Of a stretch of DNA of 64,000 bases, positions 58,366 to 64,000 are shown piece by piece (positions within the stretch are counted from its first letter, which is position 1; every line of letters starts with the position of its first letter). This DNA comes from Mycobacterium sp. (GTDB lineage: Bacteria; Actinomycetota; Actinomycetes; Mycobacteriales; Mycobacteriaceae). Made by a program: the position numbers and the translations under genes. The notes under the pieces were generated by a model, which worked only from the letters and a program-made list of their open reading frames with translations, was not told the DNA's origin and ran no database searches. Location: contig NZ_JAOPWB010000112.1 in NCBI RefSeq assembly GCF_025965855.1, forward strand, positions 1-64,000, read 5' to 3'.

Positions 58366-59901
58366 CGGCACCACCGCATCGATCAGGTGCGGCCCAGGTT
58401 CGGCGAAGGCGGCGCGCAGGGCGTCGGCGAATTCCTCGGCGGTGCTGACGCGACGCGCCGGAACTCCCATGCCCTCGGAAACCTTGACGAAATCCATTGT
58501 GGGGCGGGATAAGTCGAGTAGATCGAGCGCCTTGGGCCCGGGGGCGGACCCGGCCCCGACGCGTTGCAGTTCCACCCGCAGGATGTCGTAGGCGCTGTTG
58601 TCGTAGAGCACGGTCGTCACATTCAGGTTCTCCCGTGCCTGGGTCCACAACCCCGAAATCGTGTACATCGCCGACCCGTCGGATTCCAGGCACAGCACCG
58701 GGCGATCGGGGGCGGCCACCGCGGCACCCACCGCGGCGGGGATGCCGTACCCGATCGCGCCGCCGGTCAGCGTCAGCCAATCATGGGCCGGAGCGCCGGC
58801 GGTGGCCTGCGGCAGCAGCAGACCGGACGTGTTCGACTCGTCGACGACGATGGCCCGCTCGGGCAGCAGCGCCCCGATCACCTCGGCCGCCGACGCCGAC
58901 GTCAGGGCACCCGTCGGCAACTGCGGACGCGAGGCCTGCGCCAGCGGCGCGACGGTGTCGGGCGCCACCTGCTCGGCCAGCGCGGCAAGCGCCTCGGCCG
59001 CCCCGCTGTGCTCGGCGAGGAGGTGCACGTCGCAGCCGGCCGGCACCAGGTCGCTCGGCATGCCCGGGTAGGCGAAGAAGGACACCGGCGACTTTGCGCC
59101 CGCCAGCACCAGATGCTTGGCGCCGTTGAGCTGGGCGGTGGCCGCCTCGGCGAAATAGGCCAGCCGCTCCACGGCGGGGACGCCCGCGCCGCGCTCCAGC
59201 CGGGTCGGAAACGTCTCGCACAACAACCGGGCCCCGGTCGCCTGGGCGATGCGCGCGGCGGCGGCCAGCCCGGGCCCACGGGTGGCGTCGCCGCCGATCA
59301 TGAGCACCGCGGGCTCCCCCGAGCGCAGCACGTCGAGCGCCTCGGACGCCAGGGCGGGATTGGGTCGCGGCGGCCGGGCGGGCGGTGTTCGCGCGGGTTG
59401 CGCGCCGTCGGACCAGGACACGTCGGCGGGCAGGATCAGGGTCGAGATGCGCGAGCCGGATCGGCTGGCGGCGATCGCCTCGGCGGTATCGGACGCGACG
59501 TCGGCGCTCTTCTCGGTGCGGCGCGTCCATGCCGAAACGGTGCCCGCCAGCGCGTCGATATCGGATTCCAGTGGGGCGTCATACTTTTTGTGATAGGTGG
59601 CGTGGTCACCGACCACCACCACCATCGGCACCCGGGCGCGGCGGGCGTTGTGCAGGTTGGCAAGGCCGTTGCCCAATCCCGGGCCAAGGTGCAGCAGCAC
59701 CGCGGCCGGCCGGTCGGCGATGCGCGCATAGCCGTCGGCCGCGCCGGTGGCCACACCCTCGAAAAGGGCCAGCACGCCACGCATTCGGGGAACGGTGTCC
59801 AGTGCGGCCACGAAGTGCATCTCCGAGGTGCCCGGGTTGGCGAAGCACACGTCGACGCCACCGTCGACCAGGGTGTTGATCAGGGCCTGAGCGCCGTTCA
59901 C
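58351..59901 (-). CDS. ilvX: Acetolactate synthase large-subunit-like (Rv3509c)
   Basis: ThDP enzyme; VDVCFANPGTSEMHFVAAL, CLESDGSAMYTISGLWTQAREN. Confidence 0.9.
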   Translation of the reverse strand: MNGAQALINTLVDGGVDVCFANPGTSEMHFVAALDTVPRMRGVLALFEGVATGAADGYARIADRPAAVLLHLGPGLGNGLANLHNARRARVPMVVVVGDHATYHKKYDAPLESDIDALAGTVSAWTRRTEKSADVASDTAEAIAASRSGSRISTLILPADVSWSDGAQPARTPPARPPRPNPALASEALDVLRSGEPAVLMIGGDATRGPGLAAAARIAQATGARLLCETFPTRLERGAGVPAVERLAYFAEAATAQLNGAKHLVLAGAKSPVSFFAYPGMPSDLVPAGCDVHLLAEHSGAAEALAALAEQVAPDTVAPLAQASRPQLPTGALTSASAAEVIGALLPERAIVVDESNTSGLLLPQATAGAPAHDWLTLTGGAIGYGIPAAVGAAVAAPDRPVLCLESDGSAMYTISGLWTQARENLNVTTVLYDNSAYDILRVELQRVGAGSAPGPKALDLLDLSRPTMDFVKVSEGMGVPARRVSTAEEFADALRAAFAEPGPHLIDAVVPSLLG

Positions 59902-60722
59902 CTGTCTGCCTCCAGTCCGAATACACGTTCGGCATTGCCGCGCAAGAAGTCTCGGCGGGCCTCATCGCCGAGCCCGAGTTCGTCCAATCCGGCCAGAGCG
60001 TGCGTGTGGGTCATCATCGGGTAGTTGGTGCCGAATAGGACTTTGCGTTGCCCGGTACCGGTTTTCATGAAGCGGACCAGCTCTTGCGGTAGCCGCTTGA
60101 TCGTGTAGGCCGAGGTATCGACGTAGACGTTCTCGTGCTTGCGGGCGACGGCGACCATCTCCTCGGTCCACGGATAGCCGACGTGGCCGCAGACGATGAC
60201 GAGCTCGGGAAAGTCGAGGGCCACCTGGTCGATGTAGGGAATCGGGCGCCCGGTCTCCGACGGTCGCAGCGGGCCGGTGTGACCGACCTGGGTGCAGAAC
60301 GGAACCCCGGACTCCACGCATTCGGCGAACAGCGGATAGTAGCGGCGATCGGTGGGCGGCGCGTCCCATAGCCAGGGCACCACCCGCAGACCCACGAATC
60401 CTTCCCTCACCCGGCGCCGCAGCTCGCGGACCGCCGCCATCGGGCGGTCGAGGTCGGCCGTGGCCAGACCGGCGAACCGGGTTGGGTGTGACCGGACCCA
60501 TTCCGCGACCTCGTCGTTGGAGACCAAGTCCTGGCCGGCCGGGCCGCGCCACGCGCTCAGCAGGCCGAAGCCGACGCCGGCGGCGTCCATCGCCGCGAGG
60601 GTTGCCTCGATCGGAATGTCGGTGTCGGGGATCGACGCCCCGGTCCAGCGCCGCAGCGAGGCCAACATGTCGCTGCGCAGAAACCGTTGCGTCGGGTGTT
60701 GCATCCAGACATCGATCGTCAT
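59898..60722 (-). CDS. Amidohydrolase family protein (Rv3510c-like)
   Basis: GFVGLRVVPWLWDAPPTDRRYYPLFAEC, VIVCGHVGYPW, LFGTNYPMM; overlaps ilvX start. Confidence 0.87.
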   Translation of the reverse strand: MTIDVWMQHPTQRFLRSDMLASLRRWTGASIPDTDIPIEATLAAMDAAGVGFGLLSAWRGPAGQDLVSNDEVAEWVRSHPTRFAGLATADLDRPMAAVRELRRRVREGFVGLRVVPWLWDAPPTDRRYYPLFAECVESGVPFCTQVGHTGPLRPSETGRPIPYIDQVALDFPELVIVCGHVGYPWTEEMVAVARKHENVYVDTSAYTIKRLPQELVRFMKTGTGQRKVLFGTNYPMMTHTHALAGLDELGLGDEARRDFLRGNAERVFGLEADR

Positions 60723-60811
60723 CGCGCTTCGACTGTAGACGTCGGCCCGCTGGCGGCCGATGGGCGGGCCCGGGTGGTGCTTGACGACGTCGTCACGCCG
60801 CTAGGCGCGCG

Positions 60812-62473
60812 TCAGGTTGTCACGTGGCTCGCATGCACGTCGTCGGCGGGCCGCGCCTCGGTTTGTTCCTTGGCCCAGCGGTAATCGGGTTTGCCTGCGG
60901 GCGAACGTTTTAGCTCGTCGACCAGCCAAAGGCTGCGTGGCACTTTGTATCCCGCGATCTCGGAGCGCACAAAACTGTCCAGCTCCGCCAGCGACGGCCG
61001 GCAGCCCGGCCGGGCCTGCACGACCGCGGCCACGTGCTGCCCATAACGCGGGTCCGGCACACCGACCACCAGGGCGTCGAAGACGTCGGGGTGGCCCTTC
61101 AAGGCCGCCTCCACCTCCTCGGGATAGATCTTTTCGCCGCCGCTGTTGATCGACACCGAGCCACGGCCCAGCATCGTGACAGAGCCGTCCTGCTCGACCA
61201 GCGCCCAGTCCCCCGGGATCGCGTAGCGAACGCCGTTGATAATCCTGAACGTTTCGGCCGTCTTCTTCTCGTCCTTGTAGTAGCCGACCGGGATGTTGCC
61301 CTTCTTGGCGATGAATCCGCGCACACCGGACCCGGGCGTCACCTCGTTGCCGTCCTCGTCGAGCACTACGGTGCGGTGGTCGATGGTCACGCGGGGGCCA
61401 CCGCTGTGCGGCGCACCCGCGGCGACAATGCTGGTGCCGCCAAACCCGGTCTCGGAGGAGCCAATTGAGTCGGTGATGACCCGGTTTGGCAGCAGCTCCA
61501 GCAGTTTCTCCTTGATACTCGGCGAGAACAGCGCGGCGGTGCTGGCGAGCAGGAACAACGACGACAGGTCGTAATCGTTGTCCTGCTGCAGCGCGTCGAG
61601 CAGCGGCCGCGCCATGGCGTCGCCGGTGAAGAAGAGCAGGTTCACCTTGTGGTCATGTATCGTGCGCCACACCTCTTCGGCGTTGAATTCCGGTGTCAGC
61701 ACGGTCGTTTGGCCGGAGAAGATCGACATCCAGGTCGCGGATTGGGTGGCGCCGTGGATCATTGGGGGAATCGGATAGCGGATCATCGGCGGGTTGGCGG
61801 CGGCGGCCTTGGCCAAGTCGTATTCGTCCTTGACGAATTCGCCCGTGGCGAAGTCGGTTCCACCGAACAGCACCCGGTAGATGTCCTCGTGGCGCCACAT
61901 CACTCCCTTGGGAAAGCCGGTGGTGCCGCCGGTGTACAAGATATAAATGTCGTCGGCACTCCGCTCACCTAGAAGCTCTCCGAAGTCGCGCTCGGGTGAG
62001 CCCTGCGCGATCGCCGAGTAGAAGTCGACGCCGCCGTAGCGCTGGTAGGCGTCGTCTGCAACATCCGAGCCGTCCTCGACGACGAGGATCGTCTTGACGT
62101 TCGGGGTGTCCGGCAGCACGTTGGCGACCCGGTCGCAGTACTGGCGCTCGTGAACCAGCGCAACCATGTCGGAGTTGTCGAACAGGTAGCGAAGCTCGCC
62201 CTCGACGTAGCGGTAGTTGACATTGACGAGGATGGCGCCGGCCTTGACGATGCCGAGCATCGCGATGACGATCTCGATGCGGTTGCGGCAATACAGGCCG
62301 ACCTTGTCGTCCTTCTTGACCCCCTGATCGATCAGGTAGTGCGCGAGTCGGTTGGCCTTCTCCTCCAGTTGGGCGTAGGTCAGCTTCTGGTCGCCGGAGA
62401 TCAGGGCTACACGGTCGGGCACAGCGTCGATGGCGTGCTCGGCAAGGTCGGCAATATTCAGGGCCACGGCCAC
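60812..62473 (-). CDS. fadD19: Acyl-CoA synthetase FadD19 (steroid side chain)
   Basis: AMP-binding [20 protein letters not shown]; start [15 protein letters not shown] immediately downstream of the KstR box. Confidence 0.93.
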   Translation of the reverse strand: MAVALNIADLAEHAIDAVPDRVALISGDQKLTYAQLEEKANRLAHYLIDQGVKKDDKVGLYCRNRIEIVIAMLGIVKAGAILVNVNYRYVEGELRYLFDNSDMVALVHERQYCDRVANVLPDTPNVKTILVVEDGSDVADDAYQRYGGVDFYSAIAQGSPERDFGELLGERSADDIYILYTGGTTGFPKGVMWRHEDIYRVLFGGTDFATGEFVKDEYDLAKAAAANPPMIRYPIPPMIHGATQSATWMSIFSGQTTVLTPEFNAEEVWRTIHDHKVNLLFFTGDAMARPLLDALQQDNDYDLSSLFLLASTAALFSPSIKEKLLELLPNRVITDSIGSSETGFGGTSIVAAGAPHSGGPRVTIDHRTVVLDEDGNEVTPGSGVRGFIAKKGNIPVGYYKDEKKTAETFRIINGVRYAIPGDWALVEQDGSVTMLGRGSVSINSGGEKIYPEEVEAALKGHPDVFDALVVGVPDPRYGQHVAAVVQARPGCRPSLAELDSFVRSEIAGYKVPRSLWLVDELKRSPAGKPDYRWAKEQTEARPADDVHASHVTT

Positions 62474-62478
62474 CAAAT

Positions 62479-62492
62479 TAGAACGTGTTACA
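62479..62492. promoter_or_regulatory. KstR operator TAGAACGTGTTACA
   Basis: Exact match to TnnAACnnGTTnnA between divergent fadD19 and echA19; identical 14-mer to 53721-53734. Confidence 0.87.
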
Positions 62493-62537
62493 TTTCTTGA
62501 CAAGCTCACCCCCAACGTCGACCGAAAGGCGGTAGCC

Positions 62538-63350
62538 GTGGCTGAAGGTTCAGCAAACGAACAAGCGGGGCCCGACGCGCTCGTCGAGCAGCGCGGGCAC
62601 ACCCTGATCGTCACGTTGAACCGGCCGCACGCACGCAACGCGCTGAGCACCGAAATGATGGAAATCATGGTGCAGGCCTGGGATCGCGTCGACAACGACC
62701 CGGACATCCGGTGCTGCATCCTGACGGGGGCCGGTGGCTACTTCTGTGCCGGCATGGATCTCAAGACAGCAACCAAGAAACCGCCGGGCGACTCGTTCAA
62801 GGACGGCAGCTACGACCCGTCGCGCATCGACGCGTTGCTGAAGGGGCGTCGGCTGACCAAACCGCTCATCGCGGCCGTCGAAGGACCCGCGATCGCCGGC
62901 GGCACCGAAATCCTGCAGGGCACCGACATCCGGGTCGCCGGTCAAAGCGCCAAATTCGGCATCTCCGAAGCCAAGTGGAGCCTGTACCCGATGGGCGGTT
63001 CAGCGGTGCGGCTGGTGCGGCAGATCCCCTACACGGTCGCCTGCGACCTGTTGCTGACCGGACGCCACATCACCGCCGCCGAGGCCAAGGAGATGGGCCT
63101 GATCGGACATATCGTCCCCGACGGGCAGGCGCTGACCAAGGCGCTGGAGATCGCCGAGATCATCGAGAACAACGGCCCACTCGCCGTGCAGGCGATCCTG
63201 CGGGCGATCCGGGAGACCGAGGGATTGAACGAGAACGACGCGTTCAAGATCGACACCCAGATCGGCATCAAGGTGTTCCTGTCCGACGACGCCAAGGAAG
63301 GCCCGAAGGCGTTCGCCGAGAAGCGCAAGCCCAACTTCCAGAACCGCTAG
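62538..63350 (+). CDS. echA19: Enoyl-CoA hydratase EchA19
   Basis: [92 protein letters not shown]. Confidence 0.93.
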   Translation: MAEGSANEQAGPDALVEQRGHTLIVTLNRPHARNALSTEMMEIMVQAWDRVDNDPDIRCCILTGAGGYFCAGMDLKTATKKPPGDSFKDGSYDPSRIDALLKGRRLTKPLIAAVEGPAIAGGTEILQGTDIRVAGQSAKFGISEAKWSLYPMGGSAVRLVRQIPYTVACDLLLTGRHITAAEAKEMGLIGHIVPDGQALTKALEIAEIIENNGPLAVQAILRAIRETEGLNENDAFKIDTQIGIKVFLSDDAKEGPKAFAEKRKPNFQNR

Positions 63351-63360
63351 CGCCTGGTAG

Positions 63361-63422
63361 CGCGAGCAGACGCAAAAGCCCCCTTTTCGGCACGAAAACG
63401 GGGGCTTTTGCGTCTGCTCGCG
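63361..63422. terminator. Perfect 23-bp stem-loop between convergent echA19 and cyp142 (likely bidirectional terminator)
   Basis: CGCGAGCAGACGCAAAAGCCCCC / GGGGGCTTTTGCGTCTGCTCGCG, 16-nt spacer ttttcggcacgaaaac with inner TTTCG/CGAAA pairing. Confidence 0.8.
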
Positions 63423-63447
63423 GAGGAATGCTCGCGGAGGAAGCCCC

Positions 63448-64000
63448 TCAGCCCAGCGGCGGGCTTGGCGTGAACGCCACCGGCATTTTCTCGAGGCCGG
63501 ACACGAAGTTCGCCGGCCGCAGCGGCAGCGCGGCATCCGACGCCAGGCGCAGGTCCGGAAGGCGCTGCAGCAGCCTCGTCTGCATGATCGACAGCTCCAG
63601 CCGGGCGAGCTGGTTGCCCAGGCAGAAGTGCGTCCCGAAGCCGAACGCGAGGTGGTTGTTCGGGTAGCGCTCGATGTCGAAGCTCTCCGGATCCTCGAAG
63701 ACCGTCTCGTCGAAGTTCGCCGACTCGAACAGCAGGATCATCTTCTCGCCCTGGCGCAGCGCAGTGCCGTGGAACTCGGTGTCGGCGGTCATGGTGCGGG
63801 CCATGTTTTTCACCGGCGCCGTCCAGCGAAGCATCTCTTCGATCGCGTTGGGCAGCAAGCCCAAATCGTTGACCAGACGCCAGTGCTGATCGGGATGCAG
63901 CAGCAGCTGCCTGGTTCCGCCGGACAGCGTGTGACGTGTCGTCTCGTCGCCGCCGATCAGCAGCAGCAGAACCTCGGTGACGATCTGATGGTCCTCCAGG
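63448..64000 (-). CDS. cyp142: Cytochrome P450 CYP142-like (partial, continues beyond window)
   Basis: Heme loop FGFGTHFCLGNQLARLELS; ends RPANFVSGLEKMPVAFTPSPPLG as in CYP142. Confidence 0.9.
   Translation of the reverse strand, partial: LEDHQIVTEVLLLLIGGDETTRHTLSGGTRQLLLHPDQHWRLVNDLGLLPNAIEEMLRWTAPVKNMARTMTADTEFHGTALRQGEKMILLFESANFDETVFEDPESFDIERYPNNHLAFGFGTHFCLGNQLARLELSIMQTRLLQRLPDLRLASDAALPLRPANFVSGLEKMPVAFTPSPPLG

Noticed and set aside
58564-60024. 486-aa plus-strand ORF
   Set aside because: Antisense to ilvX; Gly/Arg/His-rich shadow ORF

Overview
This 64 kb window is high-GC chromosomal DNA from a slow-growing Mycobacterium; gene content and order look M. avium-complex-like. All ortholog names come from recognising the translated proteins and remembered M. 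tuberculosis (Mtb) gene order; no database search was run. Five blocks are visible. (1) 1-15.3 kb: sterol-demethylase/phoPR neighbourhood, Rv0770-Rv0757-like (dehydrogenase, SDR, aldA, TetR, cyp123, SDR, cyp51, ferredoxin, Rv0762c, NDMA-type alcohol dehydrogenase, Rv0760c, HIT protein, phoR, phoP), with two extra genes relative to the remembered Mtb order: an old-yellow-enzyme/dienoyl-CoA-reductase-like protein and a DHFR/RibD-like protein. (2) 15.4-20.5 kb: a decapeptide-repeat protein, a tRNA-Thr(TGT), a truncated tyrosine-recombinase relic beside it, and a small redox operon with a divergent HxlR regulator (possible genomic-island remnant). (3) 20.6-33.6 kb: an accessory stretch rich in exported proteins (PE-phosphoglycerate-mutase fusion, TPR-region protein plus lipoprotein, Pro/Thr/Gln repeat protein, LpqH-like lipoprotein, secreted trypsin-like protease, several small proteins). 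(4) 33.9-41.7 kb: cpsA-otsA region (Rv3484-Rv3491-like). (5) 41.7-64 kb: the mce4 cholesterol-import operon and the KstR-type cholesterol catabolic region (hsd4A, fdxD, fadE26, fadE27, fadD17, ilvX, Rv3510c-like, fadD19, echA19, cyp142). Main items for follow-up: the tRNA-Thr/integrase relic and adjacent redox operon, three long palindromes each with a 16-nt spacer, paired GGACA-NN-TGTCC operators at the TetR/aldA promoter, two perfect KstR boxes, the TPR-region/lipoprotein gene pair, the decapeptide-repeat protein, and unannotated small ORFs. No CRISPR array, rRNA or intact transposon was seen. I cannot claim a wholly new system from sequence alone.
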